From a virus, in IMG/VR virus record IMGVR_UViG_3300044712_001401, positions 25,066 through 89,065 of that record: DNA of 64,000 nt. The stretch is one strand, 5' to 3'. Shown piece after piece: positions 33,380-41,137 of the stretch. Within the stretch, counting starts at the first letter, position 1. Each line of letters begins with the position of its first letter. Below the pieces are notes generated by a model that was not told where the DNA came from, did not search any database, and saw only the letters and a list, made by a program, of their open reading frames with translations. Position numbers and translations under genes: made by a program.

Positions 33380-35053
33380 GTGCCACGCGAGCCGATGAGA
33401 GAGCACTCCGGGACCGGCGCTTACAAGGTCTCCGGAAAATGGCTTACGCAGCATGCGCGGCTGCACAATGCCGATTTGTTGGGGAACGGCGTTGGATGGG
33501 ACCGCCGCACGAAGGGACACATCGGCGCGCAAAACTCCGACGAGCCACTTCGTATTGGGCCGGCGACGATTGTTGAAGTTGTATCTGGCGAGGCGTTCAC
33601 GTATCGCGCGCGGTTTCGTTGGTGGTCGGGGACGTCTGGAATTTGGCAAGAAATGCAGGAAGACCTGCTGCTTGATTCGTCGGCATACTGGGAGGGCATC
33701 GTCTCAGACGAATCGGTTGAAGTCGGCATCTCGGGTGTGTGCTCGTTGCTCTCGGACGCGAGCAACTCTCCGGTGGCCGGGCCGGCGTTTGGTGCGATTC
33801 CAACGTTTTACGCAGGCGATGTGGTGATTGCTTATTGGGACTCCGTGCGGCAGCGGCTCATTCCGATTATTTCTCCGCCGGAGCCAGAAGCGCAAGCCGA
33901 GTTCGTTTCGCTCACGCAGCAAGCGATTGCGTATCGAGCCGACCGCCCCGATTCAAACTATGTCGAGGCGTATATTGAAGTCTTGTTGCCGGCCGGTTCC
34001 TGGACGCGTCGCGCAAAGATTTGTTGGCCGGTTCCTCGTTACGACCGGGGGCGGTGGTACGATAGCCGGTCAGGCTTTTTGACGTTCTACGCACCGAACG
34101 CGTTGGGCTCAACTACGAGCGTTCGGATGCGTTTTGTGTCGTCCGTTTCGTCTTACGAAATTGACGTTCTTGAAGCTCGTCTGCGGTTCTACCCAATTGC
34201 GAGATTGTCAGTTGGAGCTACGGGGACCGGCTCGACTGTCTCGGGGCGTTCTGGCGGAACCGTAAAGACGGGTTTTGCTGTCATCGGTGGAACGCCGGGG
34301 CGATTTGCCGATTCGCCCTATTTTTCGACTGCCGGCGGACCGGTCGATATCAGCTATTCGGACGCGTGCGACGGCTGGGTTATCGGTCTGGAATACTCGG
34401 CGATAATTGGCAACATCGAGCAATCATCGTCTGCCTCGTCGTCGTCTAGTTCGTCGTCGAGCAGCAGCAGCTCGTCTAGTTCGTCTAGCTCGTCGTCGAG
34501 CAGTAGCAGCTCGTCGAAGTCGTCATCCTCGTCAAGCGAGTCGTCAGAGCACACCTACTGCTACTGCGTGGTTGTCTCGGACGTAATTTGCAACTTGGAC
34601 GGAACGGTCGCGGCCGTATGTTATACGACGCTGACGCTGCCGATGGTCAATGGTAGCTGCGCGACTGTGTGCGGCACTCAATACTGCGTCCCGTGCGGCG
34701 AACGGTCCTCCGCATCGTCGATGTCGTCGGTGTCGTCGCAGTCGTCTCGCTCGTCGTCGTCGCACTCGTCTTCGTCGAAGTCGTCTTCGTCTTCGTCGTC
34801 TTCGTCGCACTCGTCTTCGAGCAAGTCGAGCGTGTCAAGTTTGTCGAGCGTGTCGAGCAACTCGGCGACGTCGATCAGCGCGTTGCTATTTTGCGAGGGC
34901 GGCTGCTTGTGGGTGGCGACGCAAGTAGAGCCGTACGTTTGGGACACTCCGCCGGTCGATACGTGCGAGGCGGGCTGCGAGTGTCCACCCCCGTCGCGTC
35001 CAACTCCGACGGGACCAGAAGACCAACTCTATGATTTTTGCGTGCCGAGCTAG
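33380..35053 (+). CDS. Tail fibre/tip protein with two Ser-rich linkers and a Cys-rich domain
   Basis: 557 residues from GTG 33380 with AAGGGG upstream. Residues 1-~340 are beta-rich (VEVVSGEAFTYRARFRWWS; VIAYWDSVRQRLIPIIS; YVEAYIEVLLPAG). A ~35-residue poly-Ser stretch leads to a Cys-rich module (YCYCVVVSDVICNLDG; CATVCGTQYCVPCGE), a second Ser-rich linker follows, and a final Cys-rich domain (CEGGCLWVATQ; CEAGCECPPPSRP). The cysteines suggest disulphide-stabilised binding domains at the tip. Receptor-binding role inferred from position. Confidence 0.6.
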   Translation: MPREPMREHSGTGAYKVSGKWLTQHARLHNADLLGNGVGWDRRTKGHIGAQNSDEPLRIGPATIVEVVSGEAFTYRARFRWWSGTSGIWQEMQEDLLLDSSAYWEGIVSDESVEVGISGVCSLLSDASNSPVAGPAFGAIPTFYAGDVVIAYWDSVRQRLIPIISPPEPEAQAEFVSLTQQAIAYRADRPDSNYVEAYIEVLLPAGSWTRRAKICWPVPRYDRGRWYDSRSGFLTFYAPNALGSTTSVRMRFVSSVSSYEIDVLEARLRFYPIARLSVGATGTGSTVSGRSGGTVKTGFAVIGGTPGRFADSPYFSTAGGPVDISYSDACDGWVIGLEYSAIIGNIEQSSSASSSSSSSSSSSSSSSSSSSSSSSSSSSKSSSSSSESSEHTYCYCVVVSDVICNLDGTVAAVCYTTLTLPMVNGSCATVCGTQYCVPCGERSSASSMSSVSSQSSRSSSSHSSSSKSSSSSSSSSHSSSSKSSVSSLSSVSSNSATSISALLFCEGGCLWVATQVEPYVWDTPPVDTCEAGCECPPPSRPTPTGPEDQLYDFCVPS

Positions 35054-35065
35054 ACGGAGCGAGCG

Positions 35066-36559
35066 ATGAGGCGGAGACGACGAAGCGGTGGCGGAGTGTC
35101 GTCGGCAATCGCGAGATATCGCGAGGCGATGGGGCGATGGAAAGCGGCCGGCAGTCCGCTTCGGACACCACAACGGATTGAGTACATCCACAAAAAAATT
35201 TGTCGGCCGTGCACTCATTACAAACCATTGCTCGGCGATTTTGGGGTCTGTCGGCTTTGCATGTGCAGCCTGAACTTAGGCAATCGCATGAACAAGCTAG
35301 CGTGGGCAACCGAAGAGTGTCCGGACGACCCGCCAAGGTGGCTTGCGGAGATTCCGGTTCCGGCGTCGTCCTCTCCGGTGAGCGGCGTTGCTCTCGGGGG
35401 CGACGTCCAACTAGACCAGACGGAGATAGACGGCATGACGGACCAACCGACGGTGGCGGAGACAGGCGATCGAGAAGAGAATACCGGGCGACGAGCCAGA
35501 ATCGAACGGCGCGCCGCGCGGCGAGCCGCAAGGCGAGCGGCGCGAGAAGCAGAACGGCAATCGGCGGATGCAGGGGCTTTAGATCACGTCGTAGCGGACG
35601 CGTCCGCCGGGGCGTTGGCAGAATCCGTCGAGCGACGCCGGCGACGTCGCGAGCGACGAGCGGCTCCGCCGGCTATATCGCTTCCGGCAAACGCCGACCC
35701 GCTGGAGTTATTTGGCAAAAATAGCGAGCCAATCGGCCACGCGTTGCGCAACTTGTGGGCTCCTGCGCCGGCGTTTCTGGTGTGCGGAGGACCGTCGCTC
35801 CGCTCGCTCGACGTCTCTCTGCTCGGGCAGCGTGGCGTTGTCTCGCTAGGCGTGAACAACGTCGCGGGGTTCGCGCCCGTGCGCGCTTTCGTGTGCTCGG
35901 ACCCGCCGGAAAAGTTTCATCACGGGATCTGGCTGGACCCAGCGATTCTCAAGTTTGTGCCACGACCAAAACTCCCGAAACGGATTCGCGCCAAACGCGA
36001 GGATGGCTCGTTCGCGTTTACGTCAATGAGAGTCGCGGACTGCCCATCAACTTTTGCCTTTACGCGAGATTCCGAGTGGGAGCCGGAAAACTTCTTGCGA
36101 CGTCCGGCGGCGACGTGGGGCGTTGGCAAGGGCGCGGCGGAAAAGACCGGACGTCCGAAGCAATTTTGTACGATGCTGCTCGGGCTGCGGCTACTCTGTT
36201 ATCTCGGCGCGCGTCGCGTGTACTTGCTAGGCGTTGATTTTGCGATGGGACCAACGGACGAGAGCGGAGCCGGGAACGGATACGCGTTTAACGAGCGGCG
36301 AGACGTCGACGCGGCGGCGAGCAACAACGCCAAATACAAAGACGTTGCAAAGCTCGTCGCGGAGCTGCGGCCGACGTTCGAGGCGGCCGGCGTCGAAGTG
36401 TTTAATTGCAACGCGTCTTCGGCACTGACGGCGTTTCCGTTCGTGTCGTTCGAGGACGCGATTGCCGACGCTCGCCACCATATTCCGCCAGAGCCGTTTG
36501 ACTTGCTCGGGTGGTACGACAAAGACGACGAGCGAGAGCGAAAAGCCGACGCGGATTAA
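35066..36559 (+). CDS. Sialyltransferase-fold (CstII/DUF115-like) protein with N-terminal zinc module
   Basis: 497 residues from ATG 35066. Residues 45-90 form a Cys cluster (CRPCTHYKPLLGDFGVC, then CMCSL and ECP). Then comes an Arg/Ala-rich low-complexity linker (RRAARRAARRAAREAERQ). Residues ~235-480 are homologous to the 5853 protein: FLVCGGPSLRSL, VVSLGVNNVAG, FCTMLLGLRLLCYLGARRVY, LLGVDFAMGP. The fold belongs with nucleotide-sugar-using GT42/DUF115 proteins. Last gene of the late operon, followed by a large terminator; possible glycosyltransferase for Ser-rich virion proteins. Confidence 0.65.
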   Translation: MRRRRRSGGGVSSAIARYREAMGRWKAAGSPLRTPQRIEYIHKKICRPCTHYKPLLGDFGVCRLCMCSLNLGNRMNKLAWATEECPDDPPRWLAEIPVPASSSPVSGVALGGDVQLDQTEIDGMTDQPTVAETGDREENTGRRARIERRAARRAARRAAREAERQSADAGALDHVVADASAGALAESVERRRRRRERRAAPPAISLPANADPLELFGKNSEPIGHALRNLWAPAPAFLVCGGPSLRSLDVSLLGQRGVVSLGVNNVAGFAPVRAFVCSDPPEKFHHGIWLDPAILKFVPRPKLPKRIRAKREDGSFAFTSMRVADCPSTFAFTRDSEWEPENFLRRPAATWGVGKGAAEKTGRPKQFCTMLLGLRLLCYLGARRVYLLGVDFAMGPTDESGAGNGYAFNERRDVDAAASNNAKYKDVAKLVAELRPTFEAAGVEVFNCNASSALTAFPFVSFEDAIADARHHIPPEPFDLLGWYDKDDERERKADAD

Positions 36560-36588
36560 GGCAAACCGCAAATAAAATCCGCAAGTGC

Positions 36589-36664
36589 GGTCGATTTTAC
36601 GAAAAAAGAACCTGCGGTTTTCATGCAGGAAACCGCAGGATTTCGTGAATCGACCATTTTTTTT
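36589..36664 (+). terminator. Nested-hairpin terminator at the end of the structural operon
   Basis: Three nested stems: GGTCGATT (36589-36596) with AATCGACC (36648-36655); CGAAA (36600-36604) with TTTCG (36641-36645); CCTGCGGTTT (36611-36620) with AAACCGCAGG (36630-36639). Eight T follow (36657-36664). The ~215-base gap between genes is filled by this element and the promoter at 36686. Confidence 0.8.
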
Positions 36665-36685
36665 GGTGGATTGCGTGCAGTGGGC

Positions 36686-36724
36686 TTGCATCCTATGCCG
36701 ACTGTGGTAGTATTACCCCATCGG
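36686..36724 (+). promoter_or_regulatory. Promoter with CCGA-N19-TCGG arms (copy 2 of 6)
   Basis: TTGCAT (36686-36691), 16 bases, TAGTAT (36708-36713). CCGA at 36698-36701 and TCGG at 36721-36724. A ~50-base purine-rich leader ends GACGGGAGACGGGAAAC before ATG 36775. Drives the amidoligase gene. Confidence 0.75.
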
Positions 36725-36774
36725 ACGCACGGGGCGGACGAGACGAAAAGACGAGACGACGGGAGACGGGAAAC

Positions 36775-37614
36775 ATGAACGCCAACGAAATGACCTTCGG
36801 GATCGAAATCGAAACGCACGCCGGAGCCCAAGCCATCGCGGCGGGGTTGGTCGTCGGAGGCTACGGAGTTGGAACCCAAGTCCCCTACCTTCCGGCCGGC
36901 TGGAAAGCGAGCCGAGACGGGTCAATCAACGCACCGGCCGGGCGAGTTTCGGCCGAAATCGTCTCGCCCATCCTGAAAGGCGAAGAGGGCTTGCGGCAAG
37001 TGGTCGAAGTCGTGCGAGCCTTGAATGCTCACGGACACCAAGTCAATGCGTCGTGCGGCGTTCACGTTCACGTGGGGTTCGACCCCCGGCTGCCGGCCGA
37101 AAAGCTCGCTCGGCTTATGTCGGCCGTATCGCACCTGGAACGAGCCTTGTACGCCATCACGGGCACGAAGTCGCGAGAACGTGGTCACTATTGCGGCGGA
37201 ATCCGCAAGTATGGCAATGTCAACGAAGCCAAGCGGAACATGGACCGGAGCCGGTATCACCTGCTCAACATCACCAACTTGGCTTCCGGCCGTCGGCCGA
37301 CCGTGGAGTTCCGCGTGTTCTCCGGCTCGCTCAACGAAGTCAAAATCGCGGGCTGGGTTCAAGTGGCTCTCGGCATCGTCGAGCGAGCCTTGAGCACGAC
37401 CCGCGCCCCGAAGTGGGAGCCGAACGCTCGCAAGCTGTACGCCGGAACGGCGACCAGCGAGTGCCTTCGCCTGTTGCAATATCTCGGGTGGTATTTCGCC
37501 CCGGAAACGACCAAGCACTGGGGTTGGCTTGGTAACGTCGTCGCGTTGAAAGACGTCCGCAAGATGTTCCGCCGGCTCGCCAAGAAGTACGACGCGGAAC
37601 CGGCCGTCGCCTAG
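36775..37614 (+). CDS. Amidoligase (glutamine synthetase/GCS-fold ATP-dependent ligase)
   Basis: 279 residues from ATG 36775. Matches Amidoligase_2: MTFGIEIETHAG with the metal-binding GIEIE at the N-terminus, INASCGVHVHVGFDPRL-like segment NASCGVHVHVGFDPRL, YHLLNITNLASGRRPTVEFR and VFSGSLNE. The family forms amide bonds with ATP, using amino acids or peptide side chains. Published comparative genomics reports such genes in phages and with class II glutamine amidotransferases, as here (38120). Own promoter upstream. May build a peptide or modified metabolite tag; substrate unknown. Confidence 0.8.
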   Translation: MNANEMTFGIEIETHAGAQAIAAGLVVGGYGVGTQVPYLPAGWKASRDGSINAPAGRVSAEIVSPILKGEEGLRQVVEVVRALNAHGHQVNASCGVHVHVGFDPRLPAEKLARLMSAVSHLERALYAITGTKSRERGHYCGGIRKYGNVNEAKRNMDRSRYHLLNITNLASGRRPTVEFRVFSGSLNEVKIAGWVQVALGIVERALSTTRAPKWEPNARKLYAGTATSECLRLLQYLGWYFAPETTKHWGWLGNVVALKDVRKMFRRLAKKYDAEPAVA

Positions 37615-37620
37615 TCGGAC

Positions 37621-37665
37621 GCGAGCGGGGGGCGGCTCGCGGAGCCGCCCCCGTTCGGGGCTCGC
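37621..37665 (+). terminator. Two-tier hairpin after the amidoligase gene
   Basis: GGGGGCGGCTC (37628-37638) pairs with GAGCCGCCCCC (37642-37652) around a three-base loop, with an outer GCGAGC/GCTCGC stem (37621-37626, 37660-37665). An A-rich run follows instead of T, so it would work as a canonical terminator only for minus-strand transcription. On the plus strand it may be a weak terminator or mRNA stabiliser. Confidence 0.45.
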
Positions 37666-37697
37666 AAAAAGAAAACCGGAAATCTTGTGCGGTGGGC

Positions 37698-37736
37698 TTG
37701 CATCCTATTCCGATGGTGGTAGTATTACCCCATCGG
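37698..37736 (+). promoter_or_regulatory. Promoter with perfect operator-like arms (copy 3 of 6)
   Basis: TTGCAT (37698-37703), 16 bases, TAGTAT (37720-37725). The inverted arms are longest here: TCCGATGG (37709-37716) and CCATCGGA (37730-37737). A 130-base segment including GGAAATCTTGTGCGG upstream is nearly identical to the region at 151-180, so these are recent duplicates. Confidence 0.8.
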
Positions 37737-37767
37737 ACGAACGCAACGCAAACGGGAGACGGGAATC

Positions 37768-38064
37768 ATGAACGCCAACGAAACGAACGAAGTGCGAAAC
37801 GAAGACAAGCCGGTGCTCGTTGGAATCCTGCGTAACGCGAGCCGTCTTGGCTCGACGCTCGCAGACCTAGCGGCGGACACTGGTTTTACGGCTGCACGAA
37901 TCGCGGCCGTTGCCAAGCGATACGAGGGGCGACGCTTTCGCGGCGGAGTCATCACCTATGTCGCGCCGCAGTCCGGCTCGTTCAAGTCCGCCTGCCCTGG
38001 AATCAAGAACCCGCGAACGGGCATCTCCGGCCGAGTTCCGGCCGAAGTTTTCGTGACGCGTTAG
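37768..38064 (+). CDS. Small protein sharing its N-terminus with the amidoligase
   Basis: 98 residues from ATG 37768. Starts MNANETNE, like MNANEMTF of the amidoligase, and its promoter and leader are duplicates too, so the region probably arose by duplication. Residues 28-60 (STLADLAADTGFTAARIAAV) look like a helix-turn-helix with a following basic strand. It could be a regulator of the cluster; not proven. The promoter is a strong family member. Confidence 0.6.
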   Translation: MNANETNEVRNEDKPVLVGILRNASRLGSTLADLAADTGFTAARIAAVAKRYEGRRFRGGVITYVAPQSGSFKSACPGIKNPRTGISGRVPAEVFVTR

Positions 38065-38119
38065 ACGAGACAAAACGGAACGAGACTAAACGAACAACTA
38101 GACGACGGGAGAGATTACG

Positions 38120-38809
38120 ATGTGCGGAGTTTTTGGTTTTGTGGCGAACGGGGATCGCGGGCCGAGTCTCAAGATGCTGCGTCTTTTGGCAAAAGAAACA
38201 CAATCGCGAGGGCGTCACGCGTTCGGCTTGGCGTACGTCAACCACGACGACGAAACGGTGCGGACGTGGAAGGCTCCGGGCGACGCCGACCAGCACTTGG
38301 CGCAGCTCGACGAAGTCGCAAATGCCCGCATCGTCATCGGGCATTGCCGGTGGGCAACGCACGGATCGCCAGACGATAACGGCAACAACCACCCGCATGA
38401 AATCCGTAAGAGCGGCGGGTGGCTTGTCCACAATGGGGTCGTGCGCAATTATCGCGAAATCGTCAAGGCGTGCGGCGCTCGCATGCGGACGGAGTGCGAC
38501 TCGGAAAGCCTTGCCATCCTGCTCGGCAAGCTCAACGGAAGTGTCTCCCGTCGGCTCGCGAAAATGGCAGAGCTATCGTCGGGGGTCTTGGCGGTGCTGT
38601 CGATCATGCCGGGCGACGACGGCAGGCTGCGTCTCGGGGCAGTCCGTCGCGGTAATCCGTTGCACTATGCGGTGTCGCGTCACGGATACTATTTCGCGAG
38701 CTTGCCAAATGGGCTCGGCTACGCTCGCGAGTTTCCGGATTTGACGTCGTGGGAGTTCAACGGCGCAAAGCGACAAGCTGCGGCCGTCGTCGCGACGCTC
38801 CAAGCGTAA
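38120..38809 (+). CDS. Class II glutamine amidotransferase
   Basis: 229 residues from ATG 38120 (GACGGGAGAG upstream). N-terminal nucleophile Cys2 (MCGVFGF), then GHCRWATHGSPDDNGNNHPH, the family Arg/Trp/Gly motif; LVHNGVVRNYREI; and ECDSESLAILLGKL. These are the ammonia-generating N-terminal domain features of GlmS/PurF/AsnB. It stands alone without a synthase domain, next to an amidoligase, the pairing described for amide-forming phage and bacterial cassettes. Likely supplies ammonia or acts as a peptide amidase. Confidence 0.85.
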   Translation: MCGVFGFVANGDRGPSLKMLRLLAKETQSRGRHAFGLAYVNHDDETVRTWKAPGDADQHLAQLDEVANARIVIGHCRWATHGSPDDNGNNHPHEIRKSGGWLVHNGVVRNYREIVKACGARMRTECDSESLAILLGKLNGSVSRRLAKMAELSSGVLAVLSIMPGDDGRLRLGAVRRGNPLHYAVSRHGYYFASLPNGLGYAREFPDLTSWEFNGAKRQAAAVVATLQA

Positions 38810-38920
38810 CGCGATTACGTGACGCACGGCGAGGCGTTCGCTACGATGTGCGAGCCTATCGACGGCTCGCGCGTGGCGAGAGTTTTAGACGGACCGGAAA
38901 AGCTCAGACGGAGAGAGACG

Positions 38921-39484
38921 ATGGAACATAGACGATGGCAGCCGGTACTGCCGGCGGCGTTGAACACGCCGGAGCCGAGAGCGTGGGGATTTGCGACGCA
39001 GGTAGAGCCAACTGAACGCGGTGCGTTCAATTGCTACGCTGAAATGGCGTGCGGCGGCTTTTCCTCGTTTCATGTTCATCCCCGGCATGCAAACCGGTTC
39101 AGTATTGAAGCGGGGGTCGCGGCGGTGTTCGTCGAGCGTCCTGCAGAAGAAGGCTACGACGTTTTCATTTTGGACGCGTTCGCGTCTGGATACGCCGACC
39201 GAACGATTCACGTTCACGCGGGGGCCGTTCATGCGTTCGCCTGCCTTTCGGATCGGGCGGTGGTCTTTGAGCGTTATCTTCCGGTGCTTGGTTGGGCGCA
39301 GAGTGTTCCGACGATTCGCCGATTTACGAAGTCGGGTCGGCTTTGTCCGGACGCCGGAAATCTGCAAAGTCTGGCCGATATCCTGGCTTCAATTCTCGAC
39401 GTCATCGAAGCCGTAAATCCGGAATTCTGCTGCGGTCTTGCGAATTCCGCAAAGGAGGTCGAGTGGCCGAGCCGCAAAGAATAA
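38921..39484 (+). CDS. Cupin-fold protein
   Basis: 187 residues from ATG 38921, placed by GACGGAGAGAG upstream (an in-frame GTG at 38819 has no such site). Cupin pattern: SSFHVHPRHANRFSIEAGVA for the first metal-binding strand and HVHAGAVHAFACLSDRAVVF for the second, with His residues in place. Could be a sugar-phosphate isomerase or epimerase-like enzyme, or a metal-bound binding protein. Position inside the sugar/peptide cluster supports carbohydrate chemistry. The end overlaps the next gene by 22 bases. Confidence 0.6.
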   Translation: MEHRRWQPVLPAALNTPEPRAWGFATQVEPTERGAFNCYAEMACGGFSSFHVHPRHANRFSIEAGVAAVFVERPAEEGYDVFILDAFASGYADRTIHVHAGAVHAFACLSDRAVVFERYLPVLGWAQSVPTIRRFTKSGRLCPDAGNLQSLADILASILDVIEAVNPEFCCGLANSAKEVEWPSRKE

Positions 39485-40269
39485 TCGAACGCATGACGGT
39501 TGTTGTTGGACTCGACGCGCGAACGTCAAAGCAGTTCGTTGCGTCGTCGCCAACGTGGATCGCTGCTTATCCCGAGCTGCTGCGGGCTCGTTGGCTTGTG
39601 TTTTTCGACCAGACTCAGCTACCGGGTGATGCCGTGCTCGACGCTCTGGAGCGAGTACTACCGGCCGGCGTTGCTTTCGATTTAATGTCGTGGGGACTCG
39701 GCACGGAGTACGAGTCGCAACGCGAAAAGATGTTGACCGGGTTTGTGCTCGGGGCTCCATTTCGCGTACGGACCGATTGGTGGATTAAGATCGACACCGA
39801 CGCGCTCGCCGAGCGGCGTTCGGACTGGCCGAATCCGGATTGGTTCAGAGGCGAAGACGGCCGAACGCCGGCAATCGTGGCGAGCCCTTGGGGCTACACA
39901 AAACCAGCGGACCAAATGGCGAGGCTCGACGCGTGGGCGACGGTTGCCGGCGTTCCAGGCGAGCCGCTCAATTTGCCAGTCGAGCCGGGCGCAAGTCGGT
40001 GTTGCCATCCGCGAATTGCCTCCTGGCTCTCGTTCTATCGGACGTCGTTTACGCTTGACGCGGCTCGATACTGCGAGCCTCCGGCGTCGCGAGGCTCCGG
40101 CGTTGCGGCATACAAGATGCCGGTCCCGTCGCAGGATGGCTTTCACTGGTATATGTCGCGGCGTCTTGGCGAGCTAGTCGTTCGTGCCAATATGAAGCGA
40201 CGCGGTTGGACCAATATTTCGAGTTTTGACAAGCTCAAAGCGAGGGCCGATGAAATTCTTGGCAAGTGA
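39463..40269 (+). CDS. Glycosyltransferase-like protein
   Basis: 268 residues from GTG 39463, four bases after AAAGGAGG. GT-A-like start TVVVGLDARTSKQFVASSP, a hydrophobic strand with WLVFFDQTQL, and WWIKIDTDALAERRSDWP, an acidic metal-binding motif of the D-x-D type. C-terminal half has WLSFYRTSFTLD and a basic end. Probably transfers an activated sugar; substrate unknown. Overlaps both neighbours, so it is cotranslated within the cluster. Confidence 0.55.
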   Translation: MAEPQRIIERMTVVVGLDARTSKQFVASSPTWIAAYPELLRARWLVFFDQTQLPGDAVLDALERVLPAGVAFDLMSWGLGTEYESQREKMLTGFVLGAPFRVRTDWWIKIDTDALAERRSDWPNPDWFRGEDGRTPAIVASPWGYTKPADQMARLDAWATVAGVPGEPLNLPVEPGASRCCHPRIASWLSFYRTSFTLDAARYCEPPASRGSGVAAYKMPVPSQDGFHWYMSRRLGELVVRANMKRRGWTNISSFDKLKARADEILGK

Positions 40270-41137
40270 TGGCGTGCTCTACATGCTCAACGGGGACAAG
40301 CACGCGAACCATCTGGTGGTGTCTTTGTACTCGCTCCGGAAGTCGGGCTATCGCGGCGCGGTCGCAATTGCGGCCGGCGACGAAGCCGGGCGGCGCGTGG
40401 CGTCGCTGTGTCGCGCAGACTCACGACTTGGTCCGATTGTCATCGTGGAGTGGAACTGCCCTACGCGACGAACGCACGGCAACGGGATTCAATACGCGAA
40501 CAAAACGCAGATGCATACGTTGACTCCGTTCGGCCGGACGGTATTTCTTGACGCCGACACGTTGGTGGTCGGGCCGGCCGAATCGGACGATTCGTCTCCG
40601 AGCCTTGCGGATATGCTGCCGGATCACGAGCAGGTGCGATTGACGCGTTTCGCCCGTTGGACGTCGCAGGACATTGCCGGACGGATCGAGCCGTGGCGAG
40701 AAGTGCGACCGCGAGAAGTTGCGGTGCAACTCGCCAGAGCATATCCAGCAATCAACACCGGGGTCGTGGGATTTGCGAGGACGAGCCACCGGTTCATGGA
40801 TGAGTGGCGACGGGCGACGTTGCAACGAGTAGGTTTCATTTGCGACGAAATCGCGGCGCAGCTTATCTTCCCGGATTTTCCGCACGTCGTGCTGTCGGAC
40901 CGCTGGAACGCGTCACCAGTCTACTCTAACCCAATTGATTACAACGCCGGGAAGGTTATTGTCTGGCACGGACACGGATTCAAGTTTCACAAAAAAGAAG
41001 TCGGGCGAGCGATTTGGCGACCGTGGTACGAAGAAGCCATCGGCCAAAATCTAGCCGACATCGCGACGTGGACCAACAACGTGCCGAAGTCGCCAGACTC
41101 ATTTATCAAAACGGATTCGGAAGACGGGGACGAGTGA
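40250..41137 (+). CDS. Glycosyltransferase, GT8/GT-A type
   Basis: 295 residues from ATG 40250, overlapping the preceding gene by 20 bases. Starts with a nucleotide-binding strand-helix (GVLYMLNGDKHANHLVVSLY; SLRKSGYRGAVAIAAGDE). Catalytic metal motif TVFLDADTLVVGP (DAD). AYPAINTGVVGF and ICDEIAAQL match later GT8 segments, and VIVWHGHGFKFHK carries the second metal histidine. Good match to glycogenin-like retaining enzymes, sugar unknown. Confidence 0.75.
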   Translation: MKFLASDGVLYMLNGDKHANHLVVSLYSLRKSGYRGAVAIAAGDEAGRRVASLCRADSRLGPIVIVEWNCPTRRTHGNGIQYANKTQMHTLTPFGRTVFLDADTLVVGPAESDDSSPSLADMLPDHEQVRLTRFARWTSQDIAGRIEPWREVRPREVAVQLARAYPAINTGVVGFARTSHRFMDEWRRATLQRVGFICDEIAAQLIFPDFPHVVLSDRWNASPVYSNPIDYNAGKVIVWHGHGFKFHKKEVGRAIWRPWYEEAIGQNLADIATWTNNVPKSPDSFIKTDSEDGDE

